Assembly: GCA_016932015.1 (NCBI GenBank)
Contig: JAFGDQ010000055.1
Span: 1-64,000 of the forward strand
Length of the DNA stretch: 64,000 nt
Direction of reading: 5' to 3'
Source of the DNA: Spirochaetota bacterium
GTDB taxonomy: Bacteria; Spirochaetota; UBA4802; JAFGDQ01
Shown here: one piece after another, positions 1 through 9,468 of the stretch
Layout of the letters: every line of letters starts with the position of its first letter
Numbering within the stretch: position 1 is the first letter of the stretch
Notes under the pieces: model-generated
Database searches by the model: none
The model's input: only the letters and a program-made list of their open reading frames with translations
Told to the model about the DNA's origin: nothing
Translations under genes and position numbers: made by a program

Positions 1-13
1 AAATTTCATTTCT

Positions 14-56
14 AAGCTCTTTTTATTCTATTATCGTAAAAAGAGCTTTCTTTCTA
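14..56 (+). terminator. Probable rho-independent terminator of a gene left of the window
   Basis: Bases 14-25 and 37-48 are a perfect 12-bp inverted repeat (arm AAGCTCTTTTTA) with an 11-nt loop. The right arm is followed by a T-rich stretch on the plus strand, which fits termination of a rightward gene outside the window. Confidence 0.55.
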
Positions 57-239
57 ATTCAGGTCTCCTAAATTCTACGCTATCAATATTTTATTTCAAT
101 GACTTAATAAAGACATTAATTCCTAAGCATCTGCGCCATATGGCAAATATTAGTTTAGGTGTGACTGCGAGTCAAATTTAGCTGTTGAGAATATTCAAAA
201 AATTCAACTGAAAAGGATTTTCCTTAGCGGAAAAATTTT

Positions 240-283
240 ACAAAAAAAATAAATAAAGGGGATACTGCTACAGCAATCCCCTT
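240..283 (-). terminator. Rho-independent terminator of the RRM protein gene
   Basis: A perfect 8-bp stem (256-263 with 276-283, arm AAGGGGAT) lies 47 bases beyond the stop codon of the minus-strand RRM gene. Read on the minus strand it is followed by a T-rich run (complement of the A-rich stretch 241-255). Confidence 0.75.
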
Positions 284-329
284 ATATTTAACTGCAAATT
301 TTTCCGGGATTTCTCCGAAAAATTCCGGA

Positions 330-662
330 TTACCAGCGTTTCCCATGGCCTCTGTCGCCGCCTCTGCCGCCGCCTCCGCTGCGTCTTCCTGAATTGCTGC
401 CATATTTTCCTTTTTTGTTATCCTTTGGCAAGGCTTCATTTACCCTGATATTTTTGCCTTTCATATCAGATCCGTCCAGTCCTTTAATAGCTGCTATTCC
501 TTCCTCTTTAACCGGCATTTCAATAAATCCGAATCCCCTTGACTCTCCACTAAAACGGTCTTTAATCAGATTAACAGAATTTACATTTCCATAGCTTTCA
601 AAAGCGCTCTGAAGATCCTCTTCTGTGACCTGATCTGACAAGTTTCCTGCATAAATATTCAT
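330..662 (-). CDS. RRM-family RNA-binding protein with RGG-like tail
   Basis: A 110-residue protein with one RNA recognition motif and a basic, glycine-rich tail, so it should bind single-stranded RNA in the cytoplasm. RNP2 (IYAGNL, residues 3-8) and RNP1 (RGFGFIEM, 42-49) are both intact, including the aromatic RNA-stacking positions. The tail from about residue 82 is Gly/Arg/Ser rich with RGG-like steps. This layout matches the short bacterial RRM proteins known from cyanobacteria, spirochaetes and Bacteroidetes, often cold-induced; cold regulation here is only inferred. AAAGGAGA lies just upstream of the ATG. It is monocistronic, with its own terminator downstream and a long upstream gap that could hold a regulated 5' leader. 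Confidence 0.93.
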   Translation of the reverse strand: MNIYAGNLSDQVTEEDLQSAFESYGNVNSVNLIKDRFSGESRGFGFIEMPVKEEGIAAIKGLDGSDMKGKNIRVNEALPKDNKKGKYGSNSGRRSGGGGRGGDRGHGKRW

Positions 663-1100
663 GATAATCTCCTTTAATTTATTTGAAGTATATAATCTTT
701 GCTTACCGATGTTTTCAGAAGATAATAATCAAACCCTTTAGCATTCGGAGTAAAACCGGATTATATCCTGAGTAAACTTAACAGACACATTCACCAGAAA
801 ATATGCGTTAAAAAGTAATAATCCAATTTTGAGCAAACATTCCATAACTTTTTATAGGATAATAATTTAGTAAGGCTTGTTCATTGATTTAAAAGTATAA
901 TCAAGGAGAGTTTTTATTAAAAATAACTATTTAAAAAGAATCCAATTAAGTTTAAATGAAAAAAATTTCCCGGGTAACGACCATTTTCAATGAAAAAGTA
1001 TTTTATTATCTTATGCGGGAAATCTCGCATTATATCCCAGAAAAAGCAAACACATATTATTAATTTAAATTATTTATTTTATTTATTAAGCAAATGAACA

Positions 1101-1160
1101 ACCCCGCCGCAACAGCAGGGTATCAAAAACAAAATACCCTTTACGCGGCAAGCCGCGGGG
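1101..1160. repeat. Cluster of GC-rich hairpins
   Basis: Three pairings lie within 60 bases: AGGGTAT (1117-1123) with ATACCCT (1134-1140); CGCGGC (1144-1149) with GCCGCG (1152-1157); and CCCCG (1102-1106) with CGGGG (1156-1160), which would close the whole block. The GC-rich islands stand out from AT-rich flanks and could be a structured RNA or remnant element. The function is unknown. Confidence 0.4.
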
Positions 1161-1199
1161 AATTATACCAAAAAAAATTAAATGAAGGGACAATTCACT

Positions 1200-1225
1200 T
1201 AATGGCCATTCATGAATGGCCATTA
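1200..1225. repeat. Perfect 26-bp palindrome
   Basis: Bases 1200-1225 equal their own reverse complement; the half-site is TAATGGCCATTCA. With no loop it suits a dimeric protein site on DNA, or the top of a hairpin in RNA. It sits about 480 bases before the radical SAM gene, 40 bases after the hairpin cluster. Confidence 0.5.
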
Positions 1226-1703
1226 TTCAGTATAATTACCCGCATCCGATTTTCTCCCGCGTCTTTGCGAACAGTCTGCTACATCGTATCCTGATAAAAT
1301 ATGAATAAGTTCAATTCTCATTCATATTTATCTTGACAACATATTTTTTTGCAACCAAATGGGCCAATAAACTGTCTGATAATATGTAAAGTCAAAAATA
1401 TATTATTAAGCAATTTGGAGCGCTTGCGCCATTTTATGTAAGTCATAATATAAATGACGGATGGCGTATTAATCCTGGGAAAATTCTATCCAGATAAATC
1501 TGCAGTCCAATAAATTGTACTTCTTTTCTCTGTATCCACTTTTCTTATATACAGACGTGCAATTGAATTCTATTGAAATTGCACCTGTATTGGCCGGAAA
1601 ATGGAATCGGGAAATCCGCTATTTAATTCTTTAATTCTATTAAAGTAAGTTCTCCTAAAAGCATGTCAGTAAAAGACTTATAAAATAAATTCAGGAGAAT
1701 TAT

Positions 1704-3458
1704 ATGAATAAATTATTATTAACCGGGGTTTTTAAACCTTATGGTGTAACAGATGAATACGGTGAAGCATTATGTTCCATGGAGCTTCTGTATAATCAGG
1801 TAACACGCGAACAGGGCATTCATTCCCCGAGATCCAATAATTTAAGCTTCGGACTATACTTATTGGCGGAAAACATACAAACTCAATCAACTGTGCTGGA
1901 TTTTCCTTCATGGAAAAATTTTACGAATGAAGTGGATAAGGGGCAGTACACTCACATAGGGATTTCATTTATAGTCCCCAATGTTCTGAAAGCTCATCGA
2001 ATGGCATCTTATATACGCAGGCATGCGCCTGATATTAAGATCATTCTCGGAGGCCACGGAACTGCCATCCCTGATTTACAAAATATGGTGGATTGCGATG
2101 AGATCTGCCATGGTGAAGGCGTATCCTGGCTCAGAAATTATTTCGGGGAGGATACAAACAGGCCTATCATTCATCCTGCTGTCAGGACAAGCGTCAGATC
2201 GTTTGTATATGGTGCTCCTTTAATGGAAAAAGCAGGTACTATTTTATCAGGCGTCGGCTGCCAGAACTCATGCAGTTTCTGTTCTACTTCTCACAAGTTC
2301 GACAGAAAATATATAGCGTTTCTTGATACAGGCAAAGATATTTACGATGCCTGCATAAAAGATGAAGAGGAGCTAGGTGTAACTGATTTCGCTCTTATGG
2401 ATGAAAATTTCTGTAAAAGCGATACAAGAGCAAGACAGCTGCTTGCGGAAATGGAGAAAAAGAATAAGGCATACACATTCAGCGCATTTTCCTCTGCTGA
2501 AGCTGTAACTAAAATGGGTGTTGATTTTCTTGTCAGAATGGGAATTAATTTATTATGGATCGGAGTTGAATCCAAAGCCGATCTTTTTGAAAAAACCAAA
2601 GGAATCGATCTCCATGCTCTGATCAAAAAACTGCAGGATAACGGCATCACAGTGCTTGCATCTCTTATACTTTTCCTCGAGCATCATGATAAAGAAAATA
2701 TTCATGAGGAAATTGACTGGGCAATCAGCATGGAATCGGACCTTCTTCAGTTTATGCAGCTTGGTTTAAATCCCGGAACCCGCATATATAAAGAATATGA
2801 TGAAAAAGGAAAGCTTATGCGCGACTTTCCATGGCAGCGCCGTCACGGGCAGGATACAATCTGGTTTAATCATCCGAATTTCACTTTACCTGAATCATCC
2901 GATTATCTGCGAAACGCATTCAGCAGGAAATATGAAACACATGGTCCTTCTATTATGAATATGGCGCATACCGCGGTAAAAGGTTATCTATCTGCTAAAA
3001 AAGCAATGGCAAAAAGAGAAAAAAAGAAACTCGTCTGGAATCCGGAAAAGAATGCATATTTAAAACAGTCCGGGGCAAAACCTGATTTGTATATGAAACT
3101 TCGCCTTGAAGCAATGAAAAAAAGTGCAATGAAATTCCGGCCTGCGCTTAAAACAATGATAAAATATTCTCCGAATAAAGAAGCAGCTGAGAAAGGCCAT
3201 ATGATTATAGACTTATTCAATCAAACTTTCGGGCCGGTTTCAATAAAAGACAGGATTATGGATTTTATAGTTCAATCAACAGCAATCGTAGAAAATTTAC
3301 GTTTTAAAATAAACGGTGTTATAATGCGTCAGCCGCCTGTTATCAGAACAGTCTATAAAGACCGTTCAAGAAAAAACACACAGGAGAGTAAAAATAACGG
3401 ACCAATAAAATCCGCTTCAATAGCTGAGCCTGTAAATGCTGCGGCATCTTTATCCTGA
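1704..3458 (+). CDS. B12-binding-domain radical SAM protein
   Basis: A 584-residue protein with the layout of cobalamin-binding-domain radical SAM enzymes. The N-terminal half (roughly 90-140) is Rossmann-like, with the segment IILGGHGTAIP recalling the B12-binding fold, though no classical DxHxxG motif is evident. The radical SAM core begins at GCQNSCSFC, a CxxxCxxC motif that binds the SAM-coordinating [4Fe-4S] cluster, followed by DENFC and GVES strands typical of the barrel. The last 150 residues are basic and helical. The substrate cannot be told from sequence; relatives act as methylases, cyclases or lipid-modifying enzymes. TTCAGGAGAATTAT gives a strong ribosome binding site for the ATG. 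The gene stands alone. Confidence 0.85.
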   Translation: MNKLLLTGVFKPYGVTDEYGEALCSMELLYNQVTREQGIHSPRSNNLSFGLYLLAENIQTQSTVLDFPSWKNFTNEVDKGQYTHIGISFIVPNVLKAHRMASYIRRHAPDIKIILGGHGTAIPDLQNMVDCDEICHGEGVSWLRNYFGEDTNRPIIHPAVRTSVRSFVYGAPLMEKAGTILSGVGCQNSCSFCSTSHKFDRKYIAFLDTGKDIYDACIKDEEELGVTDFALMDENFCKSDTRARQLLAEMEKKNKAYTFSAFSSAEAVTKMGVDFLVRMGINLLWIGVESKADLFEKTKGIDLHALIKKLQDNGITVLASLILFLEHHDKENIHEEIDWAISMESDLLQFMQLGLNPGTRIYKEYDEKGKLMRDFPWQRRHGQDTIWFNHPNFTLPESSDYLRNAFSRKYETHGPSIMNMAHTAVKGYLSAKKAMAKREKKKLVWNPEKNAYLKQSGAKPDLYMKLRLEAMKKSAMKFRPALKTMIKYSPNKEAAEKGHMIIDLFNQTFGPVSIKDRIMDFIVQSTAIVENLRFKINGVIMRQPPVIRTVYKDRSRKNTQESKNNGPIKSASIAEPVNAAASLS

Positions 3459-3810
3459 AAAATCAGGTCTTATTATCTATGCGTATAACGTTTTGCATTT
3501 GAATTGATTGATGAATTTGAATCTTTTGAATGATAAAAGATATGCTGCCCGATGGACAAACCTGTATACATCTGGAAAAATAATAACCAGTATCCAGGCT
3601 ATAGATCCTGATAAAAAACTCATCCATTTTAAAAATGAACCTGAGGGGTGAATCCTTCAAGGTCAGGAGCATAGAGTTCTAACTAAAGTTTTTACTTTTG
3701 CATTAATAAAGCTAGTGACAGCAGTGAAAAAATAAAAACTTCAGTATTACCTATAGTGCGGAATAAAATTAAAATGCTTAATTTGACTGGCTTTTATATT
3801 AGCATCATCG
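3459..3810. other. Convergent intergenic region, no gene seen
   Basis: About 350 AT-rich bases between the ends of the radical SAM and flavin reductase genes. A weak 12-bp inverted repeat with one mismatch near 3682-3693 and 3735-3746 could act as a terminator, but the loop is long. Nothing else is supported. Confidence 0.4.
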
Positions 3811-4473
3811 CTAAAATGATTTGATGCCGCTATTCCTGCGTATTCTTTTTTTTTGAACGGAAAAACCGAATTTACCAAGAGATTCCGAAACAGAACAGTA
3901 ATGTCCGTGATTGTAGCATAATAATTTTGCCTTATCAAGACGCAGCCTGTCGCTCTTGTCTATCAGGCTTGTCTCGACATTGACAGCAACCACCTCTCCA
4001 ATAAACATATGATGACTGCCGAGCTCCTTGATCGAATCAACACGGACTTCAATTCCAACCGGACACTCCTGAATAAGCGGCGCTTTTACAACTGAAGCCT
4101 GCTGAGTATGAAGGCCGCAGCTTTCGAATTTATTCAGATCACGCCCTGATTTTACACCGCAAAAATCAACTGCAGTTGCCAGGTTCTCACCCGGAAGGTT
4201 GACAATAAATTCCCCTGACTTTTTAATAAGCTCATAGGAATAGCGTTCAGGCCGTAATGATATGGACAGCATCGGAGGATTGGTGCATACTGTTCCCGCC
4301 CACGAAACAGTAATAACATTAATTGCATCTTTGGATTTCGATGTTACAAGTACAGCAGGAACAGGATACAGCATTGTACCCGGTTTCCATACTGTTTTGG
4401 AAAATGTTTCTCTCTTTGTTTTGCTTACTTTTATATATTTCTTTTTTTTCTTTCCGGAATAATCCATTTTCAT
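3811..4473 (-). CDS. Flavin reductase-like / flavoredoxin family protein
   Basis: A 220-residue protein of the FMN-binding split-barrel flavin reductase family. Diagnostic segments run in the usual order: PVPAVLVTS, NVITVSWAGTVCTNPPM, LSISLRPERYS, EFIVNLP and DFCGVKSGRD, then HHMFIGEVVAVN. Such proteins bind FMN and pass electrons from NAD(P)H, or act as flavoredoxins between redox partners in anaerobes. The N-terminus (about 30 residues) is unusually lysine-rich. The ATG used has only a weak upstream purine patch, and a second ATG lies two codons in. It lies 71 bases behind the methyltransferase gene on the same strand, so co-transcription is possible. Confidence 0.85.
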   Translation of the reverse strand: MKMDYSGKKKKKYIKVSKTKRETFSKTVWKPGTMLYPVPAVLVTSKSKDAINVITVSWAGTVCTNPPMLSISLRPERYSYELIKKSGEFIVNLPGENLATAVDFCGVKSGRDLNKFESCGLHTQQASVVKAPLIQECPVGIEVRVDSIKELGSHHMFIGEVVAVNVETSLIDKSDRLRLDKAKLLCYNHGHYCSVSESLGKFGFSVQKKRIRRNSGIKSF

Positions 4474-4544
4474 TTATTTCCATATATATTCAAATTTAAC
4501 AGTCAGTGCTTTCAATCAAAGTCGTGATACAAGTATGTATTGAA

Positions 4545-5189
4545 TCAATCAGCCGGCTTTTTTGCAAATACATAAGCTCTTCTGCTCTGATATTCAATAT
4601 CAGGATACGGCTCTCTCTCGATCAGATCAATACTACCAAAACCGCACTTTTTCAGACAGAGAGTAATAAATTCATTGCGGAAAAACATAAAGTCAATATT
4701 GATATTCTTACCAAGAAATTCATCCAGATGTATAGTTTCTCCGCCAATATGATAAGTGAAAAGGAAAAGGCCGCCAGGTTTTATAACACGGTAAATCTCA
4801 CGAAAAGCTTCAGCAACCTGATCTTCAGTAAAATGAACAATAGCATAGAATGATAATACCGCAGCAATCGAATTATTATCAAATTCAAGCTCAAGAATAT
4901 TTCCCTGCTGAAAGTGTAAATATGGATATTTTATTTTAGCCTGTTCAATAATCAATTCAGACAGATCAAGTCCGGATATTTCAACTCCAAGATTCTTTAC
5001 GTACGCCGCAGTATGCCCGGAGCCGCAGCCGAAATCCCATACCGGTTTTGCGCTGCCAACCTCACGTGAGAACCGATCCAGAATTTCCCTGTCTTTCGGT
5101 TTCTTTTCGTGTTCACCGGAAGAGGCTTCAGTATATTCATTTGACAGACTATTATAAACCCTGCTTATTTTATTTAAATCCTGTCCCAT
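4545..5189 (-). CDS. Class I SAM-dependent methyltransferase
   Basis: About 214 residues with a Rossmann-type methyltransferase core. Motif I is VWDFGCGSGHTAA, motif II ends in SGLDLSE, and post-motif segments are AVLSFYAIVHF and RVIKPGGLFLFTYH. These match small-molecule methyltransferases of the UbiE/Methyltransf_11 type. The substrate is not predictable. I place the start at the ATG at 5189 because AGGA sits eight bases before it. An upstream in-frame GTG at 5213 would add eight residues, but its purine-rich stretch abuts the codon. It is followed at 71 bases by the flavin reductase gene. Confidence 0.85.
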   Translation of the reverse strand: MGQDLNKISRVYNSLSNEYTEASSGEHEKKPKDREILDRFSREVGSAKPVWDFGCGSGHTAAYVKNLGVEISGLDLSELIIEQAKIKYPYLHFQQGNILELEFDNNSIAAVLSFYAIVHFTEDQVAEAFREIYRVIKPGGLFLFTYHIGGETIHLDEFLGKNINIDFMFFRNEFITLCLKKCGFGSIDLIEREPYPDIEYQSRRAYVFAKKPAD

Positions 5190-5437
5190 AGCAATTATCC
5201 TGATGATTTTCACTCCTATTATTCATAATGAAACCCGGATTAATTAAGATGCAAGCTAATTTATACTCTATTTGTAAAATCTTGTTTTTTTGAAAACAGG
5301 ATATAAAAAAGCTCAATCACAACAAAAACAAGACCTTTCATTCAGGTGTGTCTTCACGATCTAATTCCATAAAGCGGATCAACGACACGTACCATGCATA
5401 TAAATTAATATCAATTTAAAACCCGCGCAAAATCTGT

Positions 5438-5467
5438 TTGACAGCAAACCACCAGCACATGGATACT
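5438..5467 (+). promoter_or_regulatory. Putative sigma-70 promoter for the MATE gene
   Basis: TTGACA at 5438-5443 is followed after 18 bases by GATACT (5462-5467). Transcription would start near 5474. A second element, TGATATAAT (5482-5490), resembles an extended -10 but lies too close to the first possible start codon. Confidence 0.45.
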
Positions 5468-5520
5468 TTAAAATTCTTACCTGATATAATTTTGTTATGC
5501 TCACACAGGAGACATTACCC

Positions 5521-6882
5521 TTGGAACAGATAATTACCCGCGATAAAAACTTCTATAAAACATTTTTCCCTTTATTGATCGTAATAGGCCTTCAGTACCT
5601 GGCCGGCCTGACAGTAAACCTGGTGGACAACATCATGCTCGGGGCATATTCGGAACTCTCCCTTGCCGGAGCTACTATAGTCAACCAGATTCAGTTTATG
5701 CTTCAGCAGCTTGTAGCTGGAATCGGTATGGGTGTTGCTGTGCTCGGAGCACAGTATTGGGGCAAGGGAGAAGTAGACCCCATACGCAGGATCGCTTCAG
5801 TAGGACTGACCTTTGCGCTTGTGGCCGGATTCCTGTTTTTCATAACAACCGTAACCATGCCTTCATATGCCCTAAGACTTTTTACAGATGATAAAGCAGT
5901 AATAGCTGAAGGCATCACATACCTCAGACTCATGTGCTGGACATTTATTCTTTTTTCAATCTCAAACACTCTTGTGCACTGCCTGCAGAGCGTTGAAACA
6001 GCTTTTATCGGGACACTCATGTCCGTAAGTACCATAATAATAAATTCAATATTAAATTACTGTTTCATATACGGAAATTTCGGAGCGCCTGAACTGGGCA
6101 TAGTCGGAGCAGGAATAGCAACACTCGTAAGCCGTACAATTGAGCTTGTAATCATCATTGCATATATTCTTTGTGTAGATAAAAAACTCAAGATGAAAGT
6201 CAGTCATTTACTTTCATTTGATATGACATTTCTGAAAGACTTTTTCAGGGTTTCCGTTCCTCTGGTAATAAGCGGCGGCTTATGGGGCGTGGCACAGGCT
6301 GCACAGCTTTCAATACTGGGGCATATTGACGCGACAGTCATTGCCGCTAACAGCATCGCGAATATGGTGTTTGTTATTTTTGCTGTACTGGGAATTGCAA
6401 GCGCAAGCGCTTCCTCAGTTACCATAGGGAAAACAATCGGCAGCGGCAGGCTTGACCTTGTGCGGCCGTACGCAAGAACCCTTCAGTTTACTTATTTAAT
6501 TATAGGACTGCTCGCAGGAGCGGGCATTTTCTTCTGCAGAGAATTCATTGTAAATTTTTATTCAATAACCGGTGAAACACGTGAATTAGCTCTTCAGTTT
6601 CTGATAATATTAAGTATAACAACTGTCGGCACATGCTATGAATATCCTGTAGCATCCGGTATAATTGCAGGAGGCGGCGATACCAAATATCCCGCGATTG
6701 TAGAGAATACATTCATGTGGCTGTTTATAATTCCGTCAGCTTTTCTTAGCGCTTTTGTATTTGAATTCTCTCCTGTTGTGACATTCTGCTTTCTTAAAAT
6801 TGACCAGCTTTTAAAATGCATACCGAACGGGATACGATGCAACAGATACAAATGGGTGCGCCAGCTGACGAAACCCGATTAA
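5521..6882 (+). CDS. MATE family multidrug/cation antiporter
   Basis: About 453 residues with some twelve hydrophobic segments, resembling MatE exporters of the NorM/DinF type. The opening FFPLLIVIGLQYLAGLTVNLVDNIMLG matches the usual first and second helices, and the repeat start FFRVSVPLVISGGLWG marks the second six-helix half. It should export cationic drugs or metabolites using a Na+ or H+ gradient in the inner membrane. Start choice: ACAGGAG lies nine bases before a TTG at 5521. The in-frame ATG at 5497 has no ribosome binding site, so TTG is preferred, though 5497 is possible. The C-terminal 30 residues are basic and probably cytoplasmic. No regulator gene is adjacent. Confidence 0.88.
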   Translation: MEQIITRDKNFYKTFFPLLIVIGLQYLAGLTVNLVDNIMLGAYSELSLAGATIVNQIQFMLQQLVAGIGMGVAVLGAQYWGKGEVDPIRRIASVGLTFALVAGFLFFITTVTMPSYALRLFTDDKAVIAEGITYLRLMCWTFILFSISNTLVHCLQSVETAFIGTLMSVSTIIINSILNYCFIYGNFGAPELGIVGAGIATLVSRTIELVIIIAYILCVDKKLKMKVSHLLSFDMTFLKDFFRVSVPLVISGGLWGVAQAAQLSILGHIDATVIAANSIANMVFVIFAVLGIASASASSVTIGKTIGSGRLDLVRPYARTLQFTYLIIGLLAGAGIFFCREFIVNFYSITGETRELALQFLIILSITTVGTCYEYPVASGIIAGGGDTKYPAIVENTFMWLFIIPSAFLSAFVFEFSPVVTFCFLKIDQLLKCIPNGIRCNRYKWVRQLTKPD

Positions 6883-6895
6883 TAATTATTACATG

Positions 6896-6931
6896 TCAAA
6901 AAACAGCCCGCGGAATAATTCGCGGGCTGTT
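6896..6931 (-). terminator. Rho-independent terminator for the repeat lipoprotein gene
   Basis: A perfect 11-bp stem (6902-6912 with 6921-6931, arm AACAGCCCGCG) closes an 8-nt loop. On the minus strand it is followed directly by a run of T (complement of 6896-6903), so it serves the leftward lipoprotein gene. It also lies just beyond the MATE stop codon and may partly block rightward transcripts. Confidence 0.75.
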
Positions 6932-7024
6932 CACCATAAAAATTAAATATTTCTCAAAAAAGCCGTCCCGTCAGATTTTTTTGTCAACAGGACTCAGTTC
7001 ACAATTTTTTTACGATGTATTTGT

Positions 7025-9241
7025 TTATTCCTCTACTGTTTCATCAAGCTCCGGAAATTCAAGAACAGAATATCCAATTCCATTGCCGGCAATTGTCTCC
7101 CAGGTATCGTCATCACCATCGTCATTAAAAAATATCATATAAGTACCGTATTCTCTGTACTTTTCGATTTTATTAACAGTACTTCCGGTAATCGTATATA
7201 ACAGGTGATAATCCGCCTCATCATCCGGCGTTCCCCATGTCTCATCAGTACCGCTGCCCGTATAAAAATATTCATCAGTGAGATTATTTGATCCATCATA
7301 TGTGAAAGTCTTCAGGAGGGCGAGATTATCATCAGCAGTGCCCCAGTCTCCGTCAGCGCCCGGATCGGAATAATGCTTTGAAATTTCAAGCAGTCCGCTT
7401 GAGCCGTTATATTCAAATACCGTGTATGATGCAGTTGAAAAATTATCAGCTATCCATGAAGGATTTGCATCAGTAACAGTAATAGAGCCGGCTACTGATC
7501 CATTCAAAGAACCGGAAAGATTTCCTGTAAGGTCTATTGTTCCCTGCAGGGTCTTTATAATTTTGCCGTCAGCTAATATGTCACCGTCATCGTATCCGTT
7601 AAAGCAGTATTTAACTGTAATAACATCATCTTCTGAAACCCTGACAGTAATTGTAATATTGCCTGCTTTTGATCCTGTAATAATAACACCGTTATTGGTA
7701 ATTTCAAGATTATCATAAATACTTTCCAGCCTGTCTATGACTTCATTTACAAAATCAGCCATCTCAGGATCAATATTAATAATAGTGCTTAACTCAACGC
7801 CTTCGTGAGAAAAATTTGCTCCGCCTGCGTAATAATACCCGCCGTCAATATATCCCGCACTTACTTCAAGATTGAATGCAATTTCAAGAGAGTCAGCATC
7901 AGGGTGTGTATAGGTTGTTTCCTTAATCTTTTTTGAATCCGTATTATAGTCATATTCAGTATATTCAAGCAGAGTCGTATCATCAGAATCAACTTTTTCT
8001 TTCTTTGTCAATCTGCCGTTCGTATAAGTGTAATTAAATGTATAAAGTTTTTCATCCTTTGAAGGGCCGGTGTAGCAGACTGCACTCTGCGGAGAGCCGC
8101 TGCTGTATGAATACTCGGTATAAAGCCTGCAGCTCGTTTTGTTAACATCTTCATAGTCTGACTTTGTTAACACATTACCAGAACCATCATATGTATAATC
8201 TGTTATTTCAAATTCTGTATCTGTTCCGTAACCTTTAAATTTTGTCACGCTTGTAAGATTATCGCTCGCATCATACTGACATGTTGAATATTCTTCTATA
8301 TTATCATATTGATATGTCAAATACGAAACAGTATCACCCGGTGCAGAGAAAGAATCCAGTTTTTCAGTTACTGAACTTAATACTCCGCTCGTGGGATAAT
8401 CATATAACAAGTGACTTAGAACTGTAGTTTCATCAGAAGTATCATAATCGGAAATAACATTGATAGTACTGTCATCGTTATATGTATAACCGGTCATAAT
8501 TATCAGAGTATCATCCGCATCATATTCACGAAGATATGATAGATCATCATCGCTGTATTCATATGTCCAGTAGGCAAGTTTCTCATCTGAAGTATTGTAC
8601 TTTGTTTTAGTAACCGGTTTTCCTGAAGTATTGTTGTCATATGTATGGTAATTTGCAATAACATCATCCGATGTAATCCATTCGCCGTCTGTTCCGGGAC
8701 TAGTATATACAAAATCACCTGTTGCTGCTTCTCCGCTGTACTCAAAAACTGTATACTCTGCGATAATATCATCATTAGTGAACCATGTTAAGTCATCGCC
8801 TTTGCCTGCATATTTTACTTCAATAACTTTGTTTTCATTTCCGTCAAGTTCGGAGTATGTATAATATTCGACATTCCCGATTGAATTGTATTTAACATTT
8901 GCAGTTCGTGAAACAGCCGGCATTCTGTAGCTGACCACTTTAGAATCTATCATCTCATCTTTTGCTGCAAATGCTTTTATCTCTGTAAGAAAATCAATGG
9001 TAACTGAAGCGCCTTCAACAGCAGTGGAGCTGGTTTTGGGATCGCTCCCGTCGACTGTGTATTTTATTACAGCACCATCAGTTGAAGAAGACATCTGAAT
9101 TAAATAATTTGTCCCTCTCACATGGCTGAATTCAGGCGGGCATACATAATTGCTCATGTCATTATCATAACAGCCATCGCATCCGAACGCAAAACAGGCT
9201 CCGGACAGAAGTATCACAAGAAAACTCTTTGGAAATCTCAT
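7025..9241 (-). CDS. Large repeat-containing lipoprotein
   Basis: A 738-residue exported protein of unknown function. The N-terminus is a lipoprotein signal with two candidate lipidated cysteines, C16 (SGAC) or C21 (AFGC). Residues about 56-110 (AVIKYTVDGSDPKTSS) resemble the chitobiase/hexosaminidase C-terminal domain, a surface-protein module. The rest is Tyr/Asp/Thr-rich beta repeats recalling YD/RHS strands (for example ITDYTYDGSGNVLTKSDY). At both ends a unit with the pattern GxDxxWxTxDD recurs four times, with a degenerate fifth copy. A different beta-rich block near residues 460-600 interrupts the repeats. It is probably anchored in the outer membrane or periplasm. It is monocistronic, with a good promoter and its own terminator. 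Confidence 0.8.
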   Translation of the reverse strand: MRFPKSFLVILLSGACFAFGCDGCYDNDMSNYVCPPEFSHVRGTNYLIQMSSSTDGAVIKYTVDGSDPKTSSTAVEGASVTIDFLTEIKAFAAKDEMIDSKVVSYRMPAVSRTANVKYNSIGNVEYYTYSELDGNENKVIEVKYAGKGDDLTWFTNDDIIAEYTVFEYSGEAATGDFVYTSPGTDGEWITSDDVIANYHTYDNNTSGKPVTKTKYNTSDEKLAYWTYEYSDDDLSYLREYDADDTLIIMTGYTYNDDSTINVISDYDTSDETTVLSHLLYDYPTSGVLSSVTEKLDSFSAPGDTVSYLTYQYDNIEEYSTCQYDASDNLTSVTKFKGYGTDTEFEITDYTYDGSGNVLTKSDYEDVNKTSCRLYTEYSYSSGSPQSAVCYTGPSKDEKLYTFNYTYTNGRLTKKEKVDSDDTTLLEYTEYDYNTDSKKIKETTYTHPDADSLEIAFNLEVSAGYIDGGYYYAGGANFSHEGVELSTIINIDPEMADFVNEVIDRLESIYDNLEITNNGVIITGSKAGNITITVRVSEDDVITVKYCFNGYDDGDILADGKIIKTLQGTIDLTGNLSGSLNGSVAGSITVTDANPSWIADNFSTASYTVFEYNGSSGLLEISKHYSDPGADGDWGTADDNLALLKTFTYDGSNNLTDEYFYTGSGTDETWGTPDDEADYHLLYTITGSTVNKIEKYREYGTYMIFFNDDGDDDTWETIAGNGIGYSVLEFPELDETVEE

Positions 9242-9300
9242 AATTTTTACCTTATTTGTTCTTTATTTATATATTTTATGAAGAATTGGCATATCCAGTA

Positions 9301-9329
9301 AATATATACAGAATTTAGATTAGTGTCAA
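9301..9329 (-). promoter_or_regulatory. Putative sigma-70 promoter for the repeat lipoprotein gene
   Basis: On the minus strand TTGACA (complement of 9324-9329) is followed after 17 bases by TATATT (complement of 9301-9306). Transcription would start near 9294, giving a leader of about 50 bases. The match to the consensus is strong. Confidence 0.6.
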
Positions 9330-9468
9330 TAAGCGGATTATCAAAATAAACTGTTCTTTATTTTTTTATACACATCATAACTATTAGTATATTTTTAAAG
9401 CTTGACTATAATCCGGATTATTTATTTTTTAGATTAAAAATACTATACTGGCAAGAAAGGGATTTCTT

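Larger units (their letters stand above)
663..1703. other. Long intergenic region, no convincing gene, several hairpins
   Basis: About 1 kb between the divergent RRM and radical SAM genes. I see no coding frame with a ribosome binding site or family resemblance. The first part is AT-rich and should hold the RRM promoter and leader. The middle (1100-1225) has closely packed inverted repeats, listed separately. The remainder to 1703 is AT-rich. Confidence 0.6.

Noticed and set aside
1094-1294. Open frame of 66 codons in the long intergenic gap
   Set aside because: It crosses the hairpins and palindrome, has no ribosome binding site and no family resemblance.
5482-5490. TGATATAAT as promoter of the MATE gene
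   Set aside because: It lies seven bases before the first ATG and would make a leaderless start; the TTGACA-GATACT pair at 5438-5467 fits better.
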